DNA of 64,000 nucleotides, taken from positions 32,767,312 to 32,831,311 of the forward strand of contig OX235267.1 in assembly GCA_944472135.2 (NCBI GenBank), read 5' to 3'. This DNA comes from Trichobilharzia regenti (Eukaryota > Platyhelminthes > Trematoda > Strigeidida > Schistosomatidae). The translations under genes were made by a program, and so were the position numbers. Positions 18,868-33,600 of this stretch are shown here, piece after piece (position 1 is the first letter of the stretch; each line of letters opens with the position of its first letter). Under the pieces are notes generated by a model, which was not told where the DNA came from, did not search any database, and saw only the letters and a program-made list of their open reading frames with translations.

Positions 18868-21654
18868 CTGAAAGAGAAGGATTTCATCGGAATGTATTAA
18901 TTTCTGTATTATAAGTGGTAAAACTATTAATAACGATTACAATAAGGAGAAGTAATGAACTGGCTCATTAACTTAAGCACTTTGCTCTATTGACCAATAA
19001 TGGGTGAAGGGTTCGAGTTCCTGAATCACTTACTTCAGACTAGGCAGTATCAGTAGCTCTTAAACAATAAGTTTGGTTCGAAGCCTAATATACAAGGGGT
19101 AACTGAGTTCAATATTCACTCAATACTCACTAATCACTTGAAGTTCTATGCAGTTGGCAGTTAGTCACAACTATTGTCTGAGGGTTGATGATACACTGCC
19201 TGATAGGCGAAACGGTACTCGAACTTGACACCCAATGATTGGTAGACGAGCGGCAACAGCATTGAACTGCATCTTCACAATTGAGTTCTAACAAACTAGG
19301 GAGAAGACACATATATCAAAGGCAAATCAAGTAACATTAGGAGTTGGAGGATTTCATCATGAGCCGACATCAGTAAGCGCCCACCACCACAAGGGGTTTG
19401 AACCCAGGAGCTTCTGGTTATAAGGTCAGTAAGCTCGTAGACCACTAAGCCACTGCGACTCGATCGAATAGCCAGCCCATGAATTCTAACTGCTGCCAAT
19501 TCATGACATAGCGCGACCACTTCGCAATGTCTTCTTCGATGAGTTACTGCCTCACCTTCAGCTTGCTGTACCTTACTGGTCACGACTTCCCACTAGAATC
19601 CCAGGTCACTGCCTGAATAGGGTCAGTCACTAATGAGCATCAGATCAATTTTCGACTATCGATTTGTAGGGATTGGGTTTGATTGTTTGGAGGATTTTAT
19701 CATCGAAGAAGACATTCCTAATTGGTCGTGCATGAATTGGCAGAAGTTAGAATTCATGCGTCGGTGGCATAGCGCGGTTAAGACGCTCGCCAACCATGCA
19801 CATGGTCCAGGGTTCGATCCCCAGACGACGAACTCCCCCCTTACCTCGCTAAGCCAGAAATAATGATGGTAAAGAGGAAAGGTTGGCTAGGCATGAGGCT
19901 AGCAATCCCATCCTGTAAAATAAACACTGCTACAAAAACTTCAAGCCACTAGCTTGAAGCCCTATGTTCCACTGGAGAATGTGAAGAAAACAAAAAAGAA
20001 TTCATGGGTTGGCCATTTGATCAGGTCCCAGTGGTCTAATGGTCTACGAGCTCGCTAGCCTTGTAACCAGGAGCTCCTGGGCTCGGACCGTGGTGGTGGG
20101 TGCGTACTGCTGAAGAGTTCCAAACTAGGTCGACAAAACAGCTGTCCAGTACTCCCAGGTGGTTTTCCAATTGTTCTCTAACTGATATCAGTTCATGATA
20201 AAATCCTGCAACTATTATTAGAAGATCAATACGAAATTAGTGACTGTCTCAAGAAATCTGAAAGCAAACATTGAAATATGTCGTTTTCCTTAATATTAAC
20301 GTTTATATATATATATATATATATATATATGTTTGAGATAAAAATCAATCTGCTATTTAAGAATCAAACGTAATTCATGTTAATATCAGTAAAAAGTTTG
20401 AGCATTGTGGATTAGATCAAATAAAGTATAATTATATTTTAATAGTTTACACACAATGATAAGTTTTGTTACTGGTAATTTTGCTCGAAATATTACCAAT
20501 AACAAAACTTATCATTGTGTGTAAACTATTAAAAAAAGTAATTCATGTTATAACTTACTATATTAGGTGAAATGTACTTTGGATTAGAATATAATACTGC
20601 ACCGGAGAAGCTTCCAGCAAATATACGGATAGGGTTCAATGAGAAACGTGGACCTAGAAAGTACAGTTCAGAATTAAGTAATAATAAGTGTAATAATAAT
20701 ATTTCGCTTTTATTCCAGAAACAGTACTTGTGGTACAGTGTGGAATTTTCGGCACATATCTACAATATTGCATCTAATTTCATCGTACATTTAAAAGGAG
20801 TATTACAAAAAAATAAATATAAAAAAAACAACAAAAAACCAAAAATAAACACAAAAATAACAAAAAAATGCAAATAAAAATACCAAGTAGAAAGGAAGAT
20901 AAACACCAATAATGAAAAAATATTTCAGTATTGGGTAGTAAAAGCTATGATATGTGTATGCGTGGTGAACAGTAATAGCTATAATCATACAAGAAGTTAT
21001 GAGATGTGATTAAGAATGTTTATAGCCAATATGATCAGTTAATTTGATTGAACTACACTAAACAATCATAAATAAGCATTTCAGGGTTTTTTATTTTTAT
21101 TGTCAGCACTGATGCAGTGTTTGTTGTGGTAGTGTGAGTAATCCTGCATAATACAAAATTTTTAAGATGGTGATAGTGGCGTTCACAAACAAGATTGTCA
21201 GTTAAATAGTGCCGAACAAAAAACAACCACAAAACTAATATTACATGATGGTTAATGACAGGACAATTTCGTATTTTATATTTTTATTTTTTTTTATATT
21301 TTCGATTACAGCTTGATTCCACACTGTATTTTGGGTACAAGTATGGAATTTTCAGCATGGATATCGGTAGCCCAAATATTGCAGGCCGACCATAGATATC
21401 AGGTGTGCGTCAGCAGGGGATCGAACCTCGGACCATGTGCGTGGTCGGCGAGAGTCCTAACCACTAATATTACATGATGGTTAATGACAGGACAATTTTG
21501 TAATAATCATAGTGATAATATAGTCGGACCCAGTAAATATACAAAAGAAGGAATAGAGTAAAGTACAAAAAAGTAAGCCGATGTTAATAATTTAGGGGTA
21601 GCTAAGTATGTTTAAGGTTGTTCACTATAGAGTACAAATAAGAGAGTATAAGGG

Positions 21655-21691
<37 letters not shown>

Positions 21692-24600
21692 TTTTAATGA
21701 TAACAATGAGATTAATGCACTGAGAATTTGAAACCACCTTTAAGTGTATTGATCGCACATGATAGTCAAATGCTGCACACGAAGACGGAGTATACTACAT
21801 AATACGTAAGTAAACGAAGACCAATAAGGACTAAGACTTGTGATGCGGTCAACTACTTTGAAACGTTTACAGGAGTATAGTTGATAGCTGCTACTATAAG
21901 ACGGTATTTCGACTTCAATTTCGAGGCTGAAACCAATGATTCTGCAAATCCTACCATTTCAGAAAGGTGAAATTGTTAGTGGTTAAAACACTGTCACTAT
22001 TCTTATGTAGTTTCATTGTGCACACACTGTTGGATGTGGAAGTAGTTTGGTTCTGACATCTGAAGAAATGACTTGCCATGAAATGACGCAAAAGTCTCAA
22101 TGATTTAGAATAAGCATACGATATAGTCTTTTTAAGGTGAAAGTGCTGACAAATTACAGCTTTCTCAGCACCTTTGGAGAAAATCTGATTAGTGTTTGGA
22201 ATCTTTGATGGAAAAATGATATAGGAATATGTGTATTGTGCAGTGGAATCCATCCAACTTTTCTGCTGAGACACAACCACTACGAGTAGAAGATGAGACG
22301 ATAGAAGACTGTTCACAAACAGTTGACGCCATCTGATTCTTTGTGTTAAGTATAGCGATATCTTTTTTAATTCCTTTACATTCCTAGCGGAACATAGGGC
22401 TTCAAGCTAGAGCCTTGAAGTTCCAGTAGCAATGGTATTTGTTTTTACGGGATGAAGTTGCTAGCCTAATGCCCAACCAGTCTTATTACTAAATTAGCGA
22501 GGCAAAGGAGTGCGTCGACCGGGGATTAGACCTCGAACCCCATGAGTAGTTGGCGAGCATTCTACCGTTGTGCCACCACCAACGCTCAGGTATAGGGATA
22601 TATGGTCATCAGTTATGATGAGGTTATACGCAGAATGCCGGTTAAGGTGGGAAATGTAATCGATGAGATTGCAAGAAACCTAGGATATACATTCCATCTT
22701 CCCATAGGTAAGTTTTGCTAGTTAAAGTAGGATAGGGATGGAGGAATGGTGAAGCTGATTAAACCGACTCATGGTATCAATCCACGAAGTCTCTGATTCT
22801 TGGTTCGAACCATGTAGGGAAGTGCAGATTCTCGGGTTGGGGTTACCGGTCACTCTAACAATGTTTCGTCAGTCATTTAGCGATAGAATAAAAAGTATAA
22901 TGTGAACTACATATACACAATTTTTTCGTAAATACAACTTAGTGAACACTAGTAGAAAGATCAATGTAATTGTCAACTGAATTGTTTCCAAAACACACTT
23001 GTCGAATGTCATGTAATGTAAAAACAGTTTAATTTGATAGTACACAAATATTTCAGCTAGTATATTCCCTTTAATTGAAAAAAGCATTGAACGATGCCTA
23101 ATCCAAGTATTTAGCATTAAAAGACACTAGAATTAGCAGTCAAAAAAACCCAGATGAAATAGTAAGAAACGGAACTCGTGAAAATTAATCCGATGCATCC
23201 TAGTGACTGGCTACAGGAAAAAAGTTGTCTGGAGTTAGTTCTAGTGAGAAGTCATGACCAGTAGGGATCACCCAGTTGGAAGTGAGGACAAATGCTCACC
23301 AGCGATGATACTGGCTGGTGCGCTGAAATCACGAATTAATAGAATTTAGAATCATTCATGGGACTGGTCAATGAGTCGGGTCCTAGTGGTTGCATGGTAT
23401 GTAAGCTTGCCTTATAACCGAAAGTCCTCGGTCCGAAATCCAGTGGGTGCATATTGGCTATGAGTCTCAAACTAGGACATCACAGGTATCCATTACTCCC
23501 TAGTTTTCAGCACTTCTATAAATGATATCAATCCATGATCAAAATTAAAATGAAATAGTACGGTTCGATTCACTGACTAATAATCAGTAGGTCACGAGGT
23601 GTGAAATCTACCTCACCTTGTAACCAGAAGGTCCTGGATTCGAACCCCGGTGGGTGCGTACTGCTGAAGAGTCCCAAGATGCCTGCCTGGATTCAACATA
23701 GAAATCGACACCGAAGTGTAGCAGTTTGAGTTGCCACGTTCCATATACCACACAAAGGTAGACAAGAAGATGAGTGAAAAGAATCAATAGAGTTTGACAA
23801 GTATAAGAGTGAAACAGAATGGGTAATGGTAGAAAGAAGTATGAAAGATTACAGAGACTGAATACATCTGCGCTGGCCATTGACAACGATTTTGAGCCAT
23901 GTCACCTATTGTCTCCAGCCATTGATTCCTAGAGTCCCGAGGGCCCCAACCCGGAAGTCTCTTTCTCCCTACCTGACTCAGTTTAACTGTCAAGGATTTT
24001 ATGGATTGATGAGGCCATGTTTTTGTTTGGCCACCACTGGCTCTTTTCCAACCTGCACCTATATCAGCTAGTAATGCCCGTCGGGGGAGGCGGTGGTTAG
24101 GCATGCGCAGCACCTGACCTAGCCATCTCAATCTATGTAACTTTATAGCCCCGTCGATTGATTTTCCCTCTTTGCTCAACACTCTACGCCTAACGTCAAC
24201 ATTACTCACCTTATTATACCACCTAACGTGAGAAAGAGATCTCAGACATCTATGATTGAAAGCAGTCAACCTTTTCATGTCTTCAACTCATACTGGCCAT
24301 GTTTCAGAGCCATGGAGAAGGACGGAGAGAACTGATGAGCAGTACACACGTCCCTTGGTTGATAACCGAATGTCACGCCTACGCCAGAGATGGTGTAAGT
24401 CAGCGAAAGCAGCTCGAGCTTTTCGGATCCGTGCTGAGATTTCATCGCCAATCAGTCCGTTGGTGCTAATACAACTTCCCAAATAGGTGAAGTGGTCAAC
24501 ATGTTCTATCACTTCACTCCCTATCACTAGGCTAGGAGTTGACATAGTCCAGTCCTGTAGCAGCATCTTACATTTTACAGGGGCGAATCGCATGCCAAAC

Positions 24601-27600
24601 ATACGAAGATTGCTGCTCAAGGTGTTCGGAAGACTCTGCATTCTCCCCTAACAGGACTATGTCATCTGCATATTCTAAGTCCATAAGACCATTCCCTGGT
24701 AACAAGTCGATTCCTAAGTCATTACGTTCAGTTAAGGATACTTCCATCAGCATATCTATGATGAAGTTAAAGAGAAATGGGGAAAGTGGACATCCCTGTC
24801 GGACACCACTGGTTGTTACCAATTCAGATGACAATTCCCCATAAGCCCTTACACGACTACGTGAGTTTGAATAGAGTGCCTTGATTAGTGCAATGTACTT
24901 TCTTGGCACTCCCTTTACAGTCAGACATTGCCATAGTACCTTTCGATCCACGGAGTCGAAGGCCGCCTTCAAGTCAAGAAATATGACAATTGTTGGACGC
25001 CGAAAAGTGTCTATGTTCTAGAATCTGTCGAAGAGTGAAGATATGATCTATGCACCCCTACCTGGTCTAAAGCCTGCTTGATTTTCCCTCGTCTGTTCCT
25101 CCCGAGTTCTGCTTAGTCTGTGCATGATTACTAAGCCTAGGATTTTAGAAACTATGTTCGTTAGGCTGATCCCCCTATGATTATCACACGAGGACTTGTT
25201 TCTATTCTTGAGTATCGGTATAACAAGTGACTTACCCCAGTCTGATGGCACTGTCTCTGATTCCCAGACTTTGCCTAGTACCTCAGTTAATCTACAAACT
25301 AGTGTGTCACTCCCATATTTAAACACCGTCCCAAACTAGGACGAAACAGCTGTCCAGTACTCCCAGGTTTTCCAATGGTTCTCTAACTAATGTCAGCTCA
25401 TGATGAAATCCTGTAACCAATCAAATCCCTACAAACCAACACTTAAATCATCTACTTTTAGTTGATAGACAAAACCGTTGAATGAACAACGTTAACAAAT
25501 ATCCCATTAAGTTCAGTTCAGCAAAACAGATACACTAAAAGTTAGCTCAACAGATTTACATATATAGAACTAAAAGATGGTAAAGTTAAAATGACTGTGG
25601 TTAATTTTTAATCAGCAAATTGTCAATTTTTGCACATAACATTCTACTTTGTCCACAGTAAATTGTCTTTAAAAACTGTACATACACAATTTCTGGTTTT
25701 ATTCCTTGTGTAACGACAGAAAACAAGGGCCAGGCAACTAATCGTTTATTGAGAAAAGCAACAGATATTTATAGATTTTTGTGTACATTATTGTCAACGA
25801 AGAAGAAACATCCCCTGACTGGTTGTTTGCTTACTGAAGATTATTCTGTACTACTTGTGTCCGTTTCTTAGAAAGTTAAGCCATATATCTGCGAATCCTA
25901 TTTGCACACGTTAAGTCTGCTATGATTAGTTGATAAGTCCCTCAAGGACAAGCTTGATTATCGTTTTTCTCATGACCTTGAATCGGGATGTGAACATTGA
26001 CGTAAACTGCTGTCTACAATTTTTAGGTTGCAGCCAGCTCTCACCACACTTGTTTTCCTCGAGTGGTACTTATGGGCTTCAAGCTTTGAATTTTCGGTAG
26101 CGATGGTTTCATTAGCCTTACGCTCTATCCTCCCACTTTCATGAACTTACTGCTCGGTTAGTAAACTGAGCGAGGTCTAGGAATACACCCATCGAAACGA
26201 AATCTCCCGCGCAGTTGACCAACCCACTATCATTGTGAATCAACCACCTTAGCACATACATGCACACAAATCATGTTATCACAATATATTTTTCTTTACA
26301 TCATCAGACTACTGAATTTTTAATTAAGTAGAAAATAAGCATTCAAAAGAAAAAATTCCATTTGACATTTGAGGAAAAATACAAGACCTATATAGTTCAA
26401 CAACAGAATATTTGAATATACATATTATGAAAGGTCAATACACTCACCAACTTCAACTAATGCCCCACTTTCTTCAGCAATTTGATACACTCTAAACCAT
26501 ATACGATCATTGAAGTTAACAAATGTGAATGTTTTATCAATGTACGGTTGTGAACGTGGATGATGATTCGGTGTACCCATTGTCTGTACAAATAATTCAC
26601 GTAACAATTGTACATGAGGCTTGCTTGACTCTTCAAAGGATGAATCAAATCCTAGGATAGGACGACTGCCTTTCAAACAATTTCCAGTCAACTTTAATTC
26701 TGCTGTTGTACGAATATTTTCAACAAGAAATTTAGCTGATGGTCCATTTGGTACACAACTAAGCCATAAGTATAAATCTTTCTTTTTACGAGCTTCAAAA
26801 TATAAAACCTTAAGACAAAGTGAAATCAGAAATCTTAATAAGGTGAGAATGCAATTCTTTAAAAAACATTGAAACAATTAGGTCTCTGAATGAAAATGAA
26901 TAATTACTCGCAATTCTGTGAAGTTGGCGATGAGATACATCTGTTGTGTGTGAAGACTGGTGATATTGTTTGGCTGCGAAAACCTCAGTGAGAGGAGGAA
27001 CGCAGTCTTAATCTGTGACCAACTGGTCGGAAGTCAACTACTTAGATTGATAACCCATAGTTCCTTTTAACAATTCCAACAAGGCTATGGGAAGACATAA
27101 TTTATCTGAATCACATAGTGTAATTGCGCAAAATATTACAAACAATTTCCTCACACACAAGTACTTATCATAGGAATTTATATGAAAATAAGAGAGCGTT
27201 GAGGGGTAAATTAATAGATATGGGGGTCAGGTTAAAAGATTCTGTTGAAGGTCAAAGTAATATTTATTTATTATTATTTTTTTTAATTCCTAGAGGAACA
27301 TAGGGCTTCAACCGCGCGTCTCCGTTGCGTTCGGTTCTCTGCTACAGTTTTCACCTGGCTCCAAGTATGCCCACACGCTTTCATCTCCTCTTCACATGAC
27401 CTCCTCCAAGTCACCTTTGCACTGACGACCAACTCGCCGCTTCCCTTTCGGGTTCCACTCGAGCAGCGGCTTGTCCAGTGATGTCACTTGATGGTTTCCT
27501 CAGAGTATGGCCAATCCATCTCCATTTCTTTCTGCCTGTTTGTTGCACAGTCGGTTCCTGGTTGGTTCGGTCATTGCCAGAGATCCCTGTTGCTGATCTC

Positions 27601-30600
27601 TTCTGGCCGGTCATCTGATTTTGAGTATTGAGCGAAGACAACTGTTAATCAAGGTCTGTAGTTTGTTTGAGATGCTCTTTATGACGCGCTAGCCAAGTCT
27701 CTGATCCGTATTGTAAGTAGCACTGACTTCACATTGCAGTTGAAAATCCGGATCTTATTTTTGATGCTGAGTGCTGTTGACCTCCACACAGACTTAAGAG
27801 TAATGCAATCTTATCTTTATTTCCCGATCCTCGTTGCTTTGATATCCTCGTCAGTTCCACCTGTAGTTGAAATGATGCTTCCCAGGTAGGTGAAGGAGGT
27901 TGTTTTTTTCAGGTTCCTCCCATTTATGCTGATTGTTGTCTGTTGTTGTCGCTGTTGCTGTTGGCCAGGAATCTTCATCACCTCTGTTTTATCTATGTTC
28001 ACCTGAAGTCTTATCTTTGATGCTTCTTCGATCGCCAACTTGTTGCTTTTCACTTGCGTATCTTCCACTTTTTGGGAAATCAGACATATATCATCGCTGG
28101 CGAAGTCCAGATCCTCCAAGTTTTTTGTGTGAGTCCATTTTATGCCTGTTTCCTCATTGCCCGCTGTGTGTCTGTCACATTATCCAATCTACTGCAATCA
28201 GGAAAATCATTGGTCTTACTCCCGTTCTCACTTCGAAGGATCCCGTAAGTTCCACGTTGTGGATTACTTGGCGTGCAGCATTGTCGTACAACTGTTGGAT
28301 GAGATGTTTTTAGGAGTTTTCAGGTTTTCAGGAGAACCAAAACACACCCATCCCTGCCTCTTGCGAGACGAGACTGGCATACAGGATAATCCTGTGTTGC
28401 AACCACTCGAGAGCCCTCTCTCTCGGACCACAAAGTAATAATAGAGATCAATAAACTAAAGAAGGAAAGATAATAGTGCCTCTATCCTATTATCAAAAAT
28501 TTCACAAAGGTTGGCTTGATGTGTTACAAATTGTTTTTGAACATATAAAAGCGGTTTTATCATTATCACATGAACTCCTATAACAAATACTTGTGTGTGT
28601 GTGTGATGTGATTAGATCGTCCACAATGCGTTGAGCAAATACATTACACGATGCATACAGTATACATCTTACCGTTTTGTCAAAACTACGAAAGAAGGTT
28701 ACCATTTAAATAAGCGTTCAATTTCTTGACCAGTCAGCCATAAGTCTAAACTTTTCGGCATAATGAATTAAGATTTCAAATGAGTTTTTAACATAGAACT
28801 TTAAAAAGAAATGCAGCTGTTTAAATTGCCTCGTGTGGCACGTGCTCGTAGCCCTATTCATTATCAACCAGAGGAATGCAGCTCCGCTGTCTTGTGGATC
28901 ATACCTCAGGTCGGACGGCTGGGGATGACTCCTTAAGATGGCCATCTGCTTCAGTTTCAGTATCTAGGCAGTATCTCAGCCTTCGCACAAACTATAGGTA
29001 CCCGTAGTGTAGCAAGTCTGAGTGTTTTTTTCAATTTTAATTTCAGCATGTAAAGAAAATATAGAAAACATTCTTTACCAGGATACCACAAGGGTAAAAG
29101 TTTCGAGAAAATCATTTGATTATCCTTCACTACATTACGAGACTGGTAGCAAAAGGCATCTTTTTATCATATTTTAATCACGCTGACTACTACATTTACC
29201 CCGACCGAAAGCTGCTACCTTGACGTGGTGGTCGGGCTTGAACACCGCAATGACCTAATCAAGCTATACTGGCTGAGACTTATGTCTCTTGAGGTTCTAC
29301 CATGCCAGGCAGGTTGTTTGGATAGCGGTTAAACAAAAAGCAGCTACCCCATCCAATACCATGATTCAAACAAATTCACAAAATTTCATGCCGGATCGGC
29401 CGTGGCCCGGATTAACAACGACCGCGCTTCCTGCTGCCGTGTCACAGGGCGGGAGTGATAAGTATGCTACTGAGGCACACCAAACAAAAGAGAACAAACA
29501 AAAACAGGCCGCGTGTGACCGGCCTCAAGCAGTTGTCCCCTGGGCTCTGCGGTCACGCAACCAACTTCCACGGTGTGGGCAGCCGGGAAGTAACAATCGC
29601 CCTCACAATCCAAAACGCACACAAAACCTCTCTAATCCTCACTTATCTTTGTCTTCATCTTCATCTCTATTACCTTGCCTTCCCCCCAGTGATGCAACTC
29701 CTCTACTTGATGGCTCCTCACTCCCTCTTCACTCTGTGTCCACTAAAAACGACGGAAGCCAAAAAACCACCACCGATAGTCTCCTAAAGCCACGCCACCA
29801 ATTTCATATAGGAGCATTTAATGTTAGGACACTTTGCCAAATAGGACAACAAGCATCACTAGCTAAGACCCTGGCATCCGAGCCATTGATGTATGTTGTG
29901 TTTCAGAAACACGCATACAAGACCCAAGTGTGGTTATTCACCTAACCCCACCTGGCCAACAGGATGAATCTTCAAAATTCACCTTGAGGGTGTCAGGAGA
30001 TGCCACAGCTAGTTCACGAGGATTAGCTGGCGTAGGGATAGCTCTGAGTACTAGGGCAGAAAAGACATTGCTTGACTGGATCCCGGTAGATAGCCGAATG
30101 TGTGCTGTCCGTCTGAACGGATCAGTAAGAAGGAGAAAGGACTGCACTACTCGCCGATGCCTTTTCGTAATCTCCGCCTACGCCCCCACTGACTGCAGTT
30201 CGGATGAAACGAAGGATGAGTTCTACCAAAAGCTGTCTAGTTTGGTGAGAAAGGCTAAACGCTCAGATATAGTCGTTCTAGCTGGTGACTTTAACGCTCA
30301 AGTAGGGAAATTGTGTCAATCTGAGAAGGATGTCGGTGGCACCTATGGAGTTCCGTGCCAGCGAACCGACAACGGTGACCGTCTCCTACAGTTCTGTTCA
30401 GATAATCATTTGTTTCTTGTAAGCACTAACTTTAAACACAAGGAGAGACACTGTTTAACCTGGCGACCCCCATCATCAAACCAACGCTGGACACAAATAG
30501 ACCACATAGCAATAAGCTATCGTTGGCGTGGGTCGGTAGGAGATTGTCGCTCCTTCTGGAACACGTGTGTAGATACCGATCACGCACTGGTCCGGGCTCG

Positions 30601-33600
30601 TGTGTGCTTACGACTGAACGGACGTAGGAAACAGCTGGCGGTAAAACCATCACGTCCCCAGCTCGATCAGGAAACTAAATCCCTATTTGAGGAAGAACTA
30701 GCTAAACGCATATCTGAATTCGACAGCTGTGCTCACCCTGGAGAAGCCTGGAAGAATATTCAGTCAGCTATAGATACAGCTGTAAAAGCTGTGAATAAGG
30801 CAAATCCAAAGGTGAGTAAAAACCACTGGATTTCGACTGCCTCATCCGAACTGATAGATGCTAGAAGACTTATTCCGGCGAGCTCCGAATTCAATGAGGA
30901 GCGAAAGCTGCACAAAAGGAAACTTACTAAAAGTCTCCGCAAGGACCGTGAACAGTGGTGGGTGACAAAGGCGAAAGAGATGGAAAAAGCATCGGCGATA
31001 GGCAACACTAGGCAACTCTTTAGACTCATCAGAAACGGGTGGGAGAAGGCAAATCATAAGTGAGACTATTTCTGAGAAAAATGGCTCCTTAATTAGCTCT
31101 CAGGATAGACGCCTTGAACGCTGGAAAGAACACTTTGAGGACAATTTAACTTGCCTACAGCCACACTGAACCTCCCCGCCATCCACCACACCCGAATGGG
31201 ATATAGACACTGGTCCGCCGTCTGTAGTGAGGTCACAAAAGCTATCAGTAATTTGAAACGAGGCAAAGCGGCAGGACCCGACGGAATTATTCCGGAGGTG
31301 TTTAAATATGGGGGTGACATACTAGTTTGTAGATTAACTGAGGTACTAGGCAAAGTCTGGGAATCAGAGACAGTGCCATCAGACTGGGGTAAGTCACTTA
31401 TTATACCGATATTCAAGAAGGGAAACAAGTCCTCGTGTGATAATCATAGGGGGATCAGCCTAACGAACATAGTCTCTAAAATCCTAGGCTCAGTAATCAT
31501 GCATAGACTAAGCAGAACTCGGGAGGAACAGACAAGGGAAAATCAAGCAGGCTTTAGACCAGGTAGAGGGTGCATAGATCATATCTTCACTCTTCGACAG
31601 ATTCTAGAACATAGACACACTTTTCGGCGTCCAACAATTGTCATATTTCTTGACTTGAAGGCGGCCTTCGACTCCGTGGATCGAAAGGTACTATGGCAAT
31701 GTCTGACTGTGAAGGGAGTGCCAAGAAAGTACATTGCACTAATCAAGGCACTCTATTCAAACTCACGTAGTCGTGTAAGGGCTTATGGGGAATTGTCATC
31801 TGAATTGGTAACAACCAGTGGTGTCCGACAGGGATGTCCACTTTCCCCATTTCTGTTTAACTTCATCATAGATATGCTAATGGAAGTATCCTTAACTGAA
31901 CGTAATGACTTAGGAATCGACTTGTTACCAGGGAATAATCTTATGGACTTAGAATATGCAGATGACATAGTCCTGTTAGGGGAGAATGCAGAGTCTTCTG
32001 AACACCTTGAGCAGCAATCTTCGTATGTTTGGCATGCGATTCGCCCCTGCAAAATGTAAGATGCTGCTACAGGACTGGACACGTCAACCCTAACTTAGTG
32101 ATAGGGAGTGAAGTGATAGAACATGTTGACCACTTCACCTATTTGGGAAGTTGTATTAGCACCAACGGACTGATTGGCGATGAAATCTCAGCACGGATCC
32201 GAAAAGCTCGAGCTGCTTTCGCTGACTTACACCATCTCTGGCGTAGGCGTGACATCCGGTTATCAACCAAGGGACGTGTGTACTGCTCATCAGTTCGCTC
32301 CGTCCTTCTCTATGGCTCTGAAACATGGCCAATACGCGTTGAAGACATGAAAAGGTTGACTGCTTTCGATCATAGATGTCTGCGATCTCTGTCTCACGTT
32401 AGGTGGTTTAATAAGGTAAGTAATGTTGACGTTAGGCGTAGAGTGTTGGGCAAAGAGGGAAAATCAATCGACGAGGCTATAAAGTTACATAGACTAAGAT
32501 GGCTAGGTCACGTGCTGCGCATGCCTAACCACCGCCTCCCCCGACGGGCATTACTAGCTGATATAGGTTCAGGTTGGAAAAGAGCCAGTGGTGGCCAAAC
32601 AAAAACATGGCATCAATCCATGAAATCCTTGACAGTTAAACTGAGTCAGGTAGGGAGATGCAGACTCCCGGGTTGGGGCCCTCGGGACTCTAGGAATCAA
32701 TGGCTGGAGACAATAGGTGACATGGCTCAAAATCGTTGTCAATGGCAGCGCAGATGTATTCAGTCTCTGTAATCTTTCATATTCCTTTCTACCATTACCC
32801 ATTCTGTTTCACTCTTATACTTGTCAAACTCTATTGATTCTCTTCACTCATCTTCTTGTCTACCTTTGTGTGCTATTTGGAACGTGGCAACTCGAACTGC
32901 TGCACTTCGGTGCCAAGTTCTATGTTGAATCCAGACAGACAGACATTATTTATTTAACAAAGCAAATTAAAATGAGGCTTTTGGTCGAATAAATAGATTG
33001 ACATACACAGCAGTAACACAGTATGTGACGTGACGGCAACGAAGCGTTACGAACGATTGTTAGTGTCATACTTAATAACACCAAATGGCTTTCTGATTCT
33101 GACAAATATTTCGGGAAATGGTCATGACGAATTAATAAAATCAACCTGATGGTGTGAACAGCTTCAGGTAACACCCATAGTGACTGGCTGACTGTGCGTC
33201 GGTGGCACAGTGGTTAGGACTCTCGCCGACCATGCACATGGTCCGGGGTTCGAGCCCACGCCATCGCACACCTGATATCTATGGTCGGCCTGCAAAATTT
33301 GGGCTACCGATATCCATGCTGAAAATTCCATACTTATACCAAAAATACAGTGTGGAATCAAGCTGTAAATCAAAAATAAAAAAAATTTTTTTTAAATTCA
33401 ATGTAGAACTTTGCACAGATGTGCAGCAGTTCGAGTTGCCACGCTCTCTTGTAGCACACAAAGCAACGGAAGACAGTAGAGAAAGATTCAAAAGTGAGAG
33501 ATAATAAACAGAGATATGAGGCAAAAAGAATAGTAATATCGAAGAACAATATAATTTTATTGGATATTATAAATCTTAAGGAGTGGATGCATCTGAGCCA

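Larger units (their letters stand above)
29199..32945 (+). mobile_element. LINE-A, near-full-length RTE-like non-LTR retrotransposon (defective)
   Basis: Leader from CCCCGACCGAAAGCTGC; a pre-EN segment and EN start (29289-29945, [19 protein letters not shown]); APE-type endonuclease (29930-31063: [43 protein letters not shown]); linker in another frame (about 31050-31150); reverse transcriptase (31151-32059: [31 protein letters not shown]); C-terminal region (32060-32772), then a 3' untranslated end with tail CAGACAGACAGACA. Frameshifts near 29930, 31050, 31145 and 32055 inactivate it. It lies antisense to BRX1 inside intron 2. The RTE assignment rests on RT/EN motifs by eye; no clade tree was made. 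Confidence 0.8.

Noticed and set aside
20803..20988. Hydrophobic minus-strand frame as a membrane protein
   Set aside because: It is a translation of a poly-A/AAAC-rich stretch in the intron; the composition alone explains the Phe/Ile-rich sequence.
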